Origin: Herbiconiux moechotypicola
GTDB lineage: Bacteria > Actinomycetota > Actinomycetes > Actinomycetales > Microbacteriaceae
Length of the DNA: 64,000 nt
NCBI RefSeq assembly: GCF_024979255.1
Contig: NZ_JANLCN010000013.1
Coordinates: forward strand, 62,001-126,000
Reading direction: 5' to 3'
Made by a program: the position numbers and the translations under genes. Under the pieces are notes generated by a model. The model did not search any database, was not told the origin of the DNA, and worked only from the letters and a program-made list of their open reading frames with translations. Positions 56,083 to 64,000 of the stretch are shown in pieces; position 1 is the first letter of the stretch, and the number at the start of each line of letters is the position of its first letter.

Positions 56083-56793
56083 ATGTGCGGTCGATTCACC
56101 ATGAGCGCCGAGACCGACGAGCTCATCACCGAGTTCGTCGCACGCGGTGGCCGCCTCGAAGACTGGCGCCCCTCGTACAACGTCGCCCCCACCGAGGTCT
56201 CCCCCATCGTGCGCGACCGCGTCGTGGAGGGCGAGGTGGTGCGTGAACTCGACGGAGCATCCTGGGGCCTCAAGCCCGCCTGGGCGAAACCCGGCGGCCC
56301 CGCCCCCATCAACGCCCGCCTGGAGAGCGTCGCCACGAACGGCCTGTTCCGGGGTGCCTTCGCCCAGCGCCGGTGCCTCGTGCCGATGAACGGCTACTTC
56401 GAGTGGGAGGCCACCCCGACCGGCAAGCAGCCGCACTACATCCACGCCCCCGAGAGCATCCTCGCGGCGGCCGGCCTGTTCGAGGTGCGCAAGGTCTCGG
56501 GCGAGTGGGAGCTCACCTTCACGATCATCACCCGCGAGGCGGCCGATGCCTCGGGCGAGGTGCACGACCGCATGCCCGTCTTCCTCACGCCCGACACCTG
56601 GGACAGCTGGATCGAGCCCGTCAAGCTCGAGAGCACCGGCGACAAAGACGCCCTGGTCGCGATGCTCGACCGCTCCTCGCTCGCCGTGGCGAGCACCATC
56701 ACCACCTATCCGGTGTCGAGACGGGTGAACAACGTGCGCGACACCTCTGTGGCCAAAGACGACCCCACCCTCATCGAGCCGATCGCCGTCTGA
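56083..56793 (+). CDS. SOS response-associated peptidase YedK/HMCES
   Basis: A 236-residue SRAP protein, which forms a covalent thiazolidine link between Cys2 and abasic sites in single-stranded DNA. The N-terminus MCGRFTMS gives Cys2 after Met removal; YNVAPTEVSPIV (about 31), INARLESV (about 72), GYFEWEATPTGKQPHYIH (about 105, catalytic Glu) and HDRMPVFLTPD (about 165, catalytic His) are all present. It is 43 nt after the AlkZ-like/SpeE-like pair on the same strand, making a possible DNA-damage operon. Confidence 0.95.
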   Translation: MCGRFTMSAETDELITEFVARGGRLEDWRPSYNVAPTEVSPIVRDRVVEGEVVRELDGASWGLKPAWAKPGGPAPINARLESVATNGLFRGAFAQRRCLVPMNGYFEWEATPTGKQPHYIHAPESILAAAGLFEVRKVSGEWELTFTIITREAADASGEVHDRMPVFLTPDTWDSWIEPVKLESTGDKDALVAMLDRSSLAVASTITTYPVSRRVNNVRDTSVAKDDPTLIEPIAV

Positions 56794-56795
56794 CG

Positions 56796-57884
56796 CTAGC
56801 CCGCGGCAGCGTCCCCGGCCGACTGCGGCGCAGCAGGCGCGGCGGGCACGGCAGGCACCTCCCGATCGAGCCGCCCCGGCCCGAACTTGATGCGCCGCAC
56901 CACCGCGAACGCCACCGTCGACGCCACCAGCCACGCCCCCAGCACGATGTAGGGCTCCGGATGCAGCGCCTCCGGAAAGTACGTGAGGTCGCGCAACGCG
57001 CTCACCGTCGCCCCGGTCGGCAGCCACCGCCCCATGAACTCGTAGAACGGCGGCAGCAGCTGCGGCGCCACCGCCCCGCCCGACGACGGATTGCTGATGA
57101 GGATGAACAGGATCCAGGTGGGCACGAGCGCCCAGCGACCCCCGATCGCCACCCGCCAGAAGCTGTACACCGCGCCCGCGATGAACACCGACATGGCCAG
57201 CACGCCCCACACCGGGAAGAACGGGAAGGTCTCGAACCCCAGCACCCCGGTGGTGAGCGCCACCACCAGCCCTACCAGGGCCGCGCGGCCCGCATCCCAC
57301 CCCAGCTCCCCCGCGAGGGTGAGCCCGCCCGCGTTCACGCGGGTCTGGATGGCGCCGACGAAACCGATGATCGTGGAGGCGAGCGCCACGTAGAACAGCA
57401 CGAGCCCGCTCGGGTCGGTCGGGTTCAGGGGGTTGAGGTCGGTGACGGTGAGGGTCACCCCGAGCGCCTGGCCCAGCTTCGTGGCGTCGGTCTCGATGAT
57501 GCGGGCGATCGACGCGCCCGATGCGCTGGAGACGTAGAGCTCGGCCGACGGGTCCGAACCCGAGCCGGTGCCGGATGCGGTCACCAGCGCCGCGTAGATC
57601 TGCTGCTGGTCGATGGCCGTCTTCGCCGCCTCGGCGGTGGCGTACTCCGTCACCACGAACGAGGTCGACGTGGCGCTCTCGAGCCCCGTGGTGAGCTGAG
57701 CCGGCGTGACCGTCTCGGAGACCACGCCGATCGGGATGTCGTGCGGCTGCGGGTTGCCCATCGCGAGGCTGTAGGAGGTGACGAAGAGGGCCGCGAACAG
57801 CGACACCAGGAGGGAGACGATGAGCGCGGGCTTGTTGGGGCCCGTCACCACCTTGCGCGCGACCGCGATGCTGTTCGAGACCAT
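56796..57884 (-). CDS. YhgE/Pip-like ABC-2-type membrane protein
   Basis: A 362-residue membrane protein: an N-terminal helix (ALIVSLLVSLFAALFVTSYS, about 20), an extracellular domain (about 45-160: IPIGVVSETVTPAQLTTGLE) and about five C-terminal helices (from VLFYVALASTIIGFVGAIQT). This is the layout of YhgE/Pip and DUF3533 proteins. The Ala/Pro tail is cytoplasmic. It lies 9 nt downstream... of the convergent YedK gene and 9 nt after the sensor kinase stop, so it is probably the third gene of the two-component operon. Confidence 0.8.
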   Translation of the reverse strand: MVSNSIAVARKVVTGPNKPALIVSLLVSLFAALFVTSYSLAMGNPQPHDIPIGVVSETVTPAQLTTGLESATSTSFVVTEYATAEAAKTAIDQQQIYAALVTASGTGSGSDPSAELYVSSASGASIARIIETDATKLGQALGVTLTVTDLNPLNPTDPSGLVLFYVALASTIIGFVGAIQTRVNAGGLTLAGELGWDAGRAALVGLVVALTTGVLGFETFPFFPVWGVLAMSVFIAGAVYSFWRVAIGGRWALVPTWILFILISNPSSGGAVAPQLLPPFYEFMGRWLPTGATVSALRDLTYFPEALHPEPYIVLGAWLVASTVAFAVVRRIKFGPGRLDREVPAVPAAPAAPQSAGDAAAG

Positions 57885-57893
57885 GCTGCAACG

Positions 57894-59441
57894 CTAGCGC
57901 GCCGCGCGCACCCCGCCCTGCTGCCGGCCGGACCGCGGACCGGGGACCGCACCCCGCACCCGGGCGACCGTGACGGTGAAGCGGGTTCCCGCATCCGTCG
58001 ACTCCACCTCGATCGTGCCGTCGTGCGCCTCCACGATCGACGCCACGATGGCGAGCCCGAGGCCCGAGCTGCCCGACCGCCGCGAGCGCGACGAATCGCC
58101 TCGCGCGAAACGCTCGAAGAGCTCGGGCTGGAACGCCTCGGGGATGCCGGGGCCGTCGTCGTCGACGGTGAGCACGACGGAGCGCTCGTCGGCCGAGAAC
58201 GCGACGCGCGCGGCCACGTGCGTGCCCTCCGGCGTGTGCACGGCCGCGTTGGAGAGGAGGTTGAGCACCACCTGGTGCAGACGCTCGCGGTCGCCCGAGA
58301 CGAGCGCGGGCGAGTCGGGCACCTCGACGGCCCACTCGTGCCCGGGGGCCGAGGCGCGGGCGTCGCTGACCGCGTTGAGCACGATCTCGCCGAGGTCGAC
58401 CTCGTCGAGGTGGAGGTCCTGGCCCTCGTCGAGCCGGGCCAGCAGCAGCAGGTCGCTCACGAGCGAGTTCATGCGCTTGGCCTCGGACTCGATCCGCGCC
58501 AGGGAGTACTCGGTGATGTCGGGCAGGTCGGCGTTCTCCTGCCGGGTGAGCTCGGCGTAGCCCTGGATGGCGGCCAGCGGGGTGCGCAGCTCGTGGCTGG
58601 CGTCGGTGACGAAGCGCCGCATCCGCCGGTCGGTGGCCGCGCGCACCGCGAGGGCGTCGTTCACATGGGCGAGCAGGTGGTTGAGGGCCTCACCCACCTT
58701 GCCCACCTCGGTGCGCGGGTCGGTGTCGGCGGCCTGCACGCGCGAGGTGATGGCCACCTCGCCGCGGTCGAGGGGCATCGCCGCCACGTCGACCGCCGTG
58801 GCCGCCACGCGCTCGAGCGGGCGGAGGGCCAGCCGCACCACGATGATGACGCCGACCACCACCACGAGCACCGCGAGCAGGGCGAGCACCGCCATCACGA
58901 TCGTCTGGCGCGTGGCCGCGGCATCGGCGGCGGCCATCGACACCCCGGCGACGAGCAGGTCGCCCTCGCTGTCGGACTGCACCGAGAGCCGGTAGCTGCC
59001 CAGCCCGTCGAGCGCCACCGTCTCCTGGGTTCCCGGCTGCAGATGGAGCGACTCGAGCTGCGCCACCACACCGGGGCGGAGGGCGGCGGCATCGGCGTCG
59101 GAGAAGTAGGCGGAGTCGACCACCACACCGTCGTCGAGCAGGGCGATGACCGACTCCGGTCCGTTGCCGGTGTACTCCGTGAACGGCTTCTCAGGGTGGG
59201 CCTCGATCTGCTTCACCCCCTCGGGGGTCTCGAAGTTGCCGTAGCGGTACTTCTCCACCGAGAAGCTGAATCCGGCCATCGAGCCGGAGAGCTGCGAGTC
59301 GACCACCCGGGTGACGGTCGCGTTGAGGGTGAGGATGCTCGCCACACCGATGAGACCGAGCACCACGGCCACCACGACGGCGGTGCCGACGACGAGTCTG
59401 CTGCGGAGGGTCCAGGGGCGGCGGCCGAGCGCGGTCTTCAC
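57894..59441 (-). CDS. Two-component sensor histidine kinase
   Basis: A 515-residue membrane kinase. Helix 1 (LVVGTAVVVAVVLGLIGVAS, about 18), extracellular sensor (about 40-165), helix 2 (VMAVLALLAVLVVVVGVIIV), HAMP, dimerisation domain with the phospho-histidine in VTDASHELRTPLAAIQGY (about 290), and the ATPase with NLLSNAAVH (N box), DDDGPGIP (G1) and GLGLAIV (G2). The GTG start overlaps the response regulator stop (GTGA). It resembles the actinobacterial TrcS/CssS group. Confidence 0.94.
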   Translation of the reverse strand: MKTALGRRPWTLRSRLVVGTAVVVAVVLGLIGVASILTLNATVTRVVDSQLSGSMAGFSFSVEKYRYGNFETPEGVKQIEAHPEKPFTEYTGNGPESVIALLDDGVVVDSAYFSDADAAALRPGVVAQLESLHLQPGTQETVALDGLGSYRLSVQSDSEGDLLVAGVSMAAADAAATRQTIVMAVLALLAVLVVVVGVIIVVRLALRPLERVAATAVDVAAMPLDRGEVAITSRVQAADTDPRTEVGKVGEALNHLLAHVNDALAVRAATDRRMRRFVTDASHELRTPLAAIQGYAELTRQENADLPDITEYSLARIESEAKRMNSLVSDLLLLARLDEGQDLHLDEVDLGEIVLNAVSDARASAPGHEWAVEVPDSPALVSGDRERLHQVVLNLLSNAAVHTPEGTHVAARVAFSADERSVVLTVDDDGPGIPEAFQPELFERFARGDSSRSRRSGSSGLGLAIVASIVEAHDGTIEVESTDAGTRFTVTVARVRGAVPGPRSGRQQGGVRAAR

Positions 59442-60217
59442 TCCGCCGGCCTCAGCACATAACCCACGCCACGCACGGTGTGGATCATCGACGGGCGGTT
59501 CGCATCGATCTTCTTGCGCAGGTACGACACGTAGAGGTCGACGATCGACGCCTTCCCGGCGAAGTCGTAGTTCCACACCCGGTCGAGGATCTGCGCGCGC
59601 GAGAGCACCCGGCGCGGGTTGCGCATGAAGTACCGCAGCAGCTCGAACTCGGTGGTCGTGAGCTGGATGGGGTCGCCGCCGCGATTCACCTCGTAGCTCG
59701 CTTCGTCGAGCAGCAGGTCGCCCACGATGATGCGGGAGTCCTCGTCGGAGGTGGTCATCATCGAACGGCGGAGGAGGCCCCGCAGCCGGGCGACGAGTTC
59801 TTCGAGGCTGAAGGGCTTGGTCATGTAGTCGTCGCCGCCGGCGGTGAGGCCGATGATGCGGTCGTCGACCGAGTCGCGCGCGGTGAGGAAGAGCGTGGGC
59901 GAGGAGTCCTCGAGCTCGCGCAACTGGCGCAGCAGCGAGACCCCGTCGGTGTCGGGCAGCATGATGTCGAGAACCACGACGTCGGGGCGCTCGGCGCGGT
60001 AGCTCTGCAGCGCGGAGGCACCGTCGTGGGCGACGTCGACGGTCCAGCCCTCGTAGGCCAGCGCGAGGCTCACGAGGCTGGTGAGCACCACCTCGTCGTC
60101 GACGAGGAGCACGCGGATGGCCGATCCGTCGGGGCGGTACATGCGGGGCAGCTTCGCCAGCACGGCCCTCCGCCGCCCGGTGGTGGCCAGCTCGTCGGAG
60201 ATCGGAGAAGTCGCCAT
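59438..60217 (-). CDS. OmpR-family response regulator
   Basis: A 259-residue regulator. The receiver domain (about 35-145) has the acidic pair LLVDDE, phospho-aspartate VVLDIMLPDTDG and lysine MTKPFSLEEL; the C-terminal winged helix (about 165-255) has LTTTEFELLRYFMRNPRRVL and YVSYLRKKID. The start is uncertain: the ATG at 60217 is annotated, but homologues begin near MYRPDGSAIRVLLVDDE, which would place the start at 60142. First gene of the two-component operon. Confidence 0.92.
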   Translation of the reverse strand: MATSPISDELATTGRRRAVLAKLPRMYRPDGSAIRVLLVDDEVVLTSLVSLALAYEGWTVDVAHDGASALQSYRAERPDVVVLDIMLPDTDGVSLLRQLRELEDSSPTLFLTARDSVDDRIIGLTAGGDDYMTKPFSLEELVARLRGLLRRSMMTTSDEDSRIIVGDLLLDEASYEVNRGGDPIQLTTTEFELLRYFMRNPRRVLSRAQILDRVWNYDFAGKASIVDLYVSYLRKKIDANRPSMIHTVRGVGYVLRPAE

Positions 60218-60327
60218 CCTGCCATTGTTCCGGGGCCCCCGCGCCGCCGCCAGGAGTTCATCCGGATTCATAGAAACCACAAATCTTCACACACGGCCGT
60301 CATGTGCCGATTGCGTACGGTCACGGG

Positions 60328-61056
60328 ATGACTCAGATCAGAGCCTCCCTCCCGGCCGACAGGTGGAACGCGGCATCCGCCGACCGCTCACCGGCCAACC
60401 CGCTGAGCGAGCGTCTGCGGAACACCGCGCGCAGCGCTCGCGACCTCGCCGCCTCGGCGGGGCTCCACCGGCCGCGGGCGATGCGAGGTGCGCGCACGGA
60501 GAAGCCCTTCGACGCGCCCGTGCTGCGCACCTCGCGCCTCCGTCTGCGCCCGCACCGGGTGAGCGAGGCCGACCTCGCCGGCTGGTTCGCCCTGCAGTCC
60601 GAGGCCTCCGTGCGCGAGTTCCTGCCTTGGCCCGAGCGCACCCGCCGTCAGTCCGAACGGCACCTGCGCGACCGCCTGCGGCACACCCGGCTCTGGCAGG
60701 CCGATGACTTCCTCGCCCTCGCGGTCGAGCTCGACGGCGCCCTCATCGGCGACGTCTCGCTGCACCTGCGCCGTGTCGCCGCCGAACACCGCTCCCTCGA
60801 GATCGGCTGGGTGCTGCACCCCGCCCACGGCGGCAGCGGATTCGCCACCGAGGCGGCGCAGGCCATGATCGACTTCGCCTTCGAGACCGTGGGTGCCCAG
60901 GAGGTGATCGCGGTGACGGATGCGCGCAACCGCCGCTCGGTTGCCCTCGCACGACGGCTCGGCTTCACCGAGCGATCGCAGGCGGCCACCGGCGACCGGG
61001 TCTTCGCGCTCTCGCACGAGCGCTGCCGCCTCCAGCGCGACCACCTCGCCGCCTGA
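60328..61056 (+). CDS. RimJ/RimL-type GNAT acetyltransferase
   Basis: A 242-residue GNAT protein. An unconserved basic N-terminus of about 65 residues precedes the RimJ-like domain: TSRLRLRPHRVSEADLAGWF (about 68), LEIGWVLHPAHGGSGFATEA (about 150, acetyl-CoA loop) and ARNRRSVALARRLGF (about 195). It acetylates a protein N-terminus or a small amine; substrate unknown. Divergent from the response regulator gene. Confidence 0.88.
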   Translation: MTQIRASLPADRWNAASADRSPANPLSERLRNTARSARDLAASAGLHRPRAMRGARTEKPFDAPVLRTSRLRLRPHRVSEADLAGWFALQSEASVREFLPWPERTRRQSERHLRDRLRHTRLWQADDFLALAVELDGALIGDVSLHLRRVAAEHRSLEIGWVLHPAHGGSGFATEAAQAMIDFAFETVGAQEVIAVTDARNRRSVALARRLGFTERSQAATGDRVFALSHERCRLQRDHLAA

Positions 61057-61119
61057 TATCCACCGCACCGCAGGCATCGGGATTCCCGGGTGTCTGCGGT
61101 TCGGTGTTTGATCGAGGGC

Positions 61120-61653
61120 ATGGCCAGATACATCGCGCTGCTGCGCGGAGTGAACGTGGGCGGGATCACGGTGAAGAGCGCACCGCTCGCCGAGCTCTTC
61201 GGTGAGCTCGGCTTCGAGGCGGTGAAGACGGTGCTCGCCTCGGGCAACGTGCTGTTCGAGACGGATTCGGGCGGCACGCCGGCGAAAGACGCCGCGTTGA
61301 AGACGCGCATCGAGAAGGCCCTCGGCGAGCGCTTCGGGTACGACGCGTGGATCGTGCTGGTCGAGCACGACCGGCTCGCCGGCATCGTGGCGGACTACCC
61401 TTTCGCCGAGCACGTCGACCGGCAGCCGTACGTGGTGTTCGCCTCCGACGCCGAGGCGCTGAAGGCGGTGTCGGCCGAGGCCGAGGGGCTCGACGCCGCC
61501 GTGGAGCGGGCCGCATCCGGAGCCGGTGTCGCGTACTGGGACTGCCCGAAGGGGTCGAGCACCGACACGGCGTTCTCGAAGTTCCTGGCGAAACCGCGGT
61601 TCAAGGCGGTGACCACCACGCGCAATCTGCGCACGCTGCGCAAGCTGCTCTGA
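61120..61653 (+). CDS. DUF1697 protein
   Basis: A 177-residue DUF1697 (PF08002) protein: ARYIALLRGVNVGGITVKSA at the N-terminus, VKTVLASGNVLFET (about 38) and the C-terminal TAFSKFLAKPRFKAVTTTRN. Full length; function unknown. The ATG at 61120 starts exactly at the family N-terminus. Confidence 0.93.
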   Translation: MARYIALLRGVNVGGITVKSAPLAELFGELGFEAVKTVLASGNVLFETDSGGTPAKDAALKTRIEKALGERFGYDAWIVLVEHDRLAGIVADYPFAEHVDRQPYVVFASDAEALKAVSAEAEGLDAAVERAASGAGVAYWDCPKGSSTDTAFSKFLAKPRFKAVTTTRNLRTLRKLL

Positions 61654-61662
61654 CCCCGGGCG

Positions 61663-62163
61663 TTACTGCGCGGGGCCGGAGACCCCGAACCGGATGCGCG
61701 GCAACGGCCACACGCTCGCGAGCCACCTCGGCACGAACTCGTCGACCGCCGCTTCGGCCTCCGATCCGAGCAGTTCGTCGACCACCCACCACGACACCAC
61801 GGCATCGATCTCGTGGGCCTCGCCCTCGTCGGCCGGATCGATGTAGACGCAGCCGAGCAGGGCGGTCTCGGCCTCGTCGAAGAGCGCGTAGTTGAACGAG
61901 CTGCCGGCCCGCATCTCGTCTTCGTGGTACTCGAGGTCTGCCCGGTCGTCGGCTTCGCTCAGCACGGCGGGAGGCCAGCCCCACGAGGCGCCGTAGACCT
62001 CGAACAAGCGCTCGCGCGAGCCGCTCACGGCGATGAGGTCGAGCTCGACGTCGTCGGCGCGGATGGGCCTCAGGTGCAGGTACAGCGGAACAGCCCCGGC
62101 GCGGGTGCCGACGGCGATCTCGGCACGCTCCGGATGCACGAAGCCCTCGGGCAGCCAGGCCAT
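61663..62163 (-). CDS. GNAT-like acetyltransferase
   Basis: A 166-residue protein with a degenerate GNAT pattern common in actinobacteria: YLHLRPIRADDVELDLIAV (about 28), RERLFEVYGASWGWPP (about 50), FNYALFDEAETALLGCVYID (about 88). The pyrophosphate-binding loop is poorly conserved. Its ATG overlaps the CGNR regulator stop by one base (TGATG). Confidence 0.75.
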   Translation of the reverse strand: MAWLPEGFVHPERAEIAVGTRAGAVPLYLHLRPIRADDVELDLIAVSGSRERLFEVYGASWGWPPAVLSEADDRADLEYHEDEMRAGSSFNYALFDEAETALLGCVYIDPADEGEAHEIDAVVSWWVVDELLGSEAEAAVDEFVPRWLASVWPLPRIRFGVSGPAQ

Positions 62164-62720
62164 CAGGCCCCCTCGGCCTGGCGGGCCCGGTAGGCGATCA
62201 CGTTCATGCGATTGCCGCAGTTGCCGGCGTCGCAGTAGCGCTTCGAGCGGTTGCGGGAGAGGTCGATGAGCACGCCGTCGCAGTCGTCGGCGGCGCAGTG
62301 CCGCAGACGCTCGCCCTCGTCGGCGCGGATCAGGTCGACGAACGCCATCGCGACCTCGACGCGCATGCGGGTGGCCAGCGGCGCGTCGGCGTCGGTGGCG
62401 TGCAGGTGCCAGTCCCAGTCGCCGTGCCGCTCGAGTCTCGGCAACGCGCGGGCCTCGCGCAGCATGCGGTTCACCAGGTCGACGGAGGTGTCGCGGTCGA
62501 CCTCCCAGAAGCGCCGGAACTCGGGACGCAGGGCCTGCACCTCGGCCAGTTCTGCCGCGTCGAGGTCGCGCCGGCCGGAGTAGTCATGCTCGTCGAGCAG
62601 ACGTTCCAGCGCGGCGACGTCGTCGAGGGCGTCGTCGTGCGAGCCGGCCACCCCCGCGGCGGTGTTGACCAGGGTGGCGGTGAACACGAGGGTCGCCTCG
62701 GTGTCATAGGCGAAAACCAT
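62163..62720 (-). CDS. CGNR zinc-finger transcriptional regulator
   Basis: A 185-residue regulator: N-terminal ABATE ligand-like domain (about 1-130) and the C-terminal CGNR zinc finger (HCAADDCDGVLIDLSRNRSK, then YCDAGNCGNRMNVIAY, about 138-178). AGGAG lies 5 nt before the ATG at 62720. It is divergent from the EamA transporter gene, with repeats in between, so it probably controls that transporter and itself. Confidence 0.92.
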   Translation of the reverse strand: MVFAYDTEATLVFTATLVNTAAGVAGSHDDALDDVAALERLLDEHDYSGRRDLDAAELAEVQALRPEFRRFWEVDRDTSVDLVNRMLREARALPRLERHGDWDWHLHATDADAPLATRMRVEVAMAFVDLIRADEGERLRHCAADDCDGVLIDLSRNRSKRYCDAGNCGNRMNVIAYRARQAEGA

Positions 62721-62722
62721 GT

Positions 62723-62781
62723 TGACTCCTGACACGAGCGGCGGATACTGTCATCAGTGTAACCACGCGTGACTCCTGACA
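62723..62781. promoter_or_regulatory. Operator region between the CGNR and EamA genes
   Basis: TGACTCCTGACA occurs twice as a direct repeat (62723-62734 and 62770-62781), 47 bp apart. Between them lies ACTG-TCAT-CAGT (62747-62758 approximately). Confidence 0.55.
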
Positions 62782-62818
62782 ACAGCTCACCGCCCGCCCG
62801 CAGCCGAGAGGTGGCCCC

Positions 62819-63838
62819 ATGGCAGCCGCGACCGCCCCCGCCGTGCCTGGCCGCGCATCCGGACTCGTCTTCGCGCTCGCCGCCTCGGCCGCCTTCGGCA
62901 CCAGCGGCGCCTTCGTGAAGCCCCTGCTCGACGCGGGCTGGACGCCCGCGGCCGCCGTCGCCGTGCGCGCCGCCGCCGGCGGGCTCGTACTGCTCGTGCC
63001 GGCGCTCATCGCGCTGCGGGGGCGCTTCGGCCTGTTGGCGCGGTCGTGGCTGTTCATCGTGCTGTACGGGCTCATCGCGGTGATCGGTGCGCAGGTGTTC
63101 TACTTCGCCGCCATCGAGCGCATGCCGATCGGGGTGGCGCTGCTCATCGAGTACACCGCTCCGGTGCTGCTGGTGCTGCTCGCCTGGGCCCGCACGCGCA
63201 TCCCGCCCGCACTCCTCACGGTCGCCGGCGCGGTGCTGAGCGTGGCGGGTCTCGCGCTCGTCATCAACCCGTCGGGTGCGGCCGGGCTGGATGCGCTCGG
63301 TCTCGTGTTCGCGCTGCTGGCCGCCGTGTGCCTCGCCGGGTACTACATCATCGCCGCCATGCCCACGGGCGAACTGCCCCCGGTGACGGTGGTGAGCGCG
63401 GGGCTCGTGGTCGGCGGCGTCTTTCTCGGTCTGCTCGGAGCCGTGGGGGTTGTGCCGTTCGCGATGAGCTTCGATGACGTGGTGCTGCCGATGGCGGGCG
63501 AGGTGCCGTGGTGGGTGCCGATGGGCGTGGTGGTGGTCGTGGCGACGGCCGCGGCCTACCTGCTGAGCCTGCTGGGCGCGGTGCGACTGGGGTCGCGCGT
63601 GGCGTCGTTCGTGGGGCTGGTCGAGGTGCTCTTCGCGGTGCTGTTCGCGTGGCTGCTGCTCGGGCAGGTGCCCACCTGGCTGCAGGGGTTGGGCGGAGTG
63701 CTGATCGTGGGCGGGGTGGTTCTCGTGAAGCTGCAGAAGGAGCCGGCCGCCGGCGGGACCGCGGCCGGTCTCGACGAGGTGGAGCTCGAGCCGCTGCCGG
63801 CGACCGGGGCGATCGCGGTGGAGCGGCGATCGCGGTAG
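62819..63838 (+). CDS. EamA (RhaT/DMT) family transporter
   Basis: A 339-residue drug/metabolite transporter with ten predicted membrane helices in two EamA repeats, the first beginning FALAASAAFGTSGAFVKPLL (about 16) and the second LGLVFALLAAVCLAGYYIIA (about 160). It ends with a polar tail. Substrate unknown. The divergent CGNR regulator and paired repeats suggest ligand-controlled efflux. Confidence 0.92.
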   Translation: MAAATAPAVPGRASGLVFALAASAAFGTSGAFVKPLLDAGWTPAAAVAVRAAAGGLVLLVPALIALRGRFGLLARSWLFIVLYGLIAVIGAQVFYFAAIERMPIGVALLIEYTAPVLLVLLAWARTRIPPALLTVAGAVLSVAGLALVINPSGAAGLDALGLVFALLAAVCLAGYYIIAAMPTGELPPVTVVSAGLVVGGVFLGLLGAVGVVPFAMSFDDVVLPMAGEVPWWVPMGVVVVVATAAAYLLSLLGAVRLGSRVASFVGLVEVLFAVLFAWLLLGQVPTWLQGLGGVLIVGGVVLVKLQKEPAAGGTAAGLDEVELEPLPATGAIAVERRSR

Positions 63839-63889
63839 GGCGCCGATCGCGGTAGGCAGGAGGGAGACATCCGCTTCGAAAGGACCCTC

Positions 63890-64000
63890 GTGAGCCAGCC
63901 CGCCTTCCCCGGACAGCCCTTCGTCACGCCCGCGGCGCCGGCCCCGCCCTCCGGCAAGGCCGCGGCCAACCCGCTGGGGTTCGTCTCGCTCGTGATGGGC
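63890..64000 (+). CDS. Start of a membrane-protein gene running off the right edge
   Basis: A GTG preceded by AAAGGA opens a frame (VSQPAFPGQPFVTPAAPA) that continues to the window end. The Pro/Ala-rich start followed by NPLGFVSLVMG resembles small DUF4190-type membrane proteins. Partial: 37 codons visible. Confidence 0.6.
   Translation, partial: MSQPAFPGQPFVTPAAPAPPSGKAAANPLGFVSLVMG

Overview
The window is about 70 % GC and densely packed. Gene order, codon use and families (ClpC, DUF3180, DUF2520, CGNR regulator, the ftsH-fol-pan-lysS block) point to a high-GC actinobacterium, most likely of the family Microbacteriaceae. Species cannot be read from the sequence. No rRNA, CRISPR array or intact insertion sequence was seen.

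Region 1 (1-21.9 kb) is a catabolic island and the most interesting part. It carries a ThiXYZ-type ABC importer for thiamine breakdown products and two TenA (thiaminase II family) proteins in different operons. It also has an M20 deacylase of the type that deformylates the thiamine pyrimidine, an ATZ/TRZ-type aminohydrolase, an ACMSD-like amidohydrolase/decarboxylase, a GMC oxidoreductase and an aldehyde dehydrogenase. Four luciferase-like flavin monooxygenases (one clearly RutA-like, two NtaA/DszA-like), an M29/NicX-like metalloenzyme and two paralogous FCD-type GntR regulators complete it. A repeated AT-rich element built around AGATCT lies at all five cluster promoters and at the regulator's own promoter, and no TPP riboswitch was found. 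The inference is an inducible pathway that imports and degrades the thiamine pyrimidine (and perhaps the thiazole) as a nutrient rather than salvaging it. A 519-residue unknown protein and a lipoprotein sit inside the island.

Region 2 (21.9-31.8 kb) holds housekeeping and small accessory genes: a Nudix hydrolase, N-acetylglutamate synthase, clpC with a ClgR-like site, a small toxin-antitoxin-like pair, pirin, mntP, cardiolipin synthase and small membrane proteins.

Region 3 (31.8-46.7 kb) is the conserved actinobacterial core block lysS-panC-DUF2520-bPH2-bPH2-DUF3180-folK-folB-folP-ftsH-hpt-tilS, with ppa divergent. folE, panD and coaX, usually found here, are missing. Two tandem coiled-coil M23 peptidases follow.

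Region 4 (46.8-51.3 kb) starts with tRNA-Glu, tRNA-Asp and tRNA-Phe. The tRNA-Phe 3' half is repeated perfectly (52 bp) 1.26 kb downstream, bounding a remnant integrated element with a decayed tyrosine integrase and one unknown gene. Beyond it lie a HEPN/Abi-type gene broken by an amber codon, an XRE-type regulator and a Fic protein. The last two are flanked by copies of an alcohol dehydrogenase fragment.

Region 5 (51.3-64 kb) has the alcohol dehydrogenase, a DUF2255 protein, a candidate small RNA with a strong terminator, a NUC-family protein lacking its catalytic motif, an AlkZ-like winged-helix protein, a spermidine-synthase-like protein, a YedK/HMCES protein, a YhgE-like membrane protein, a two-component system, acetyltransferases, a DUF1697 protein, a CGNR regulator and an EamA transporter.
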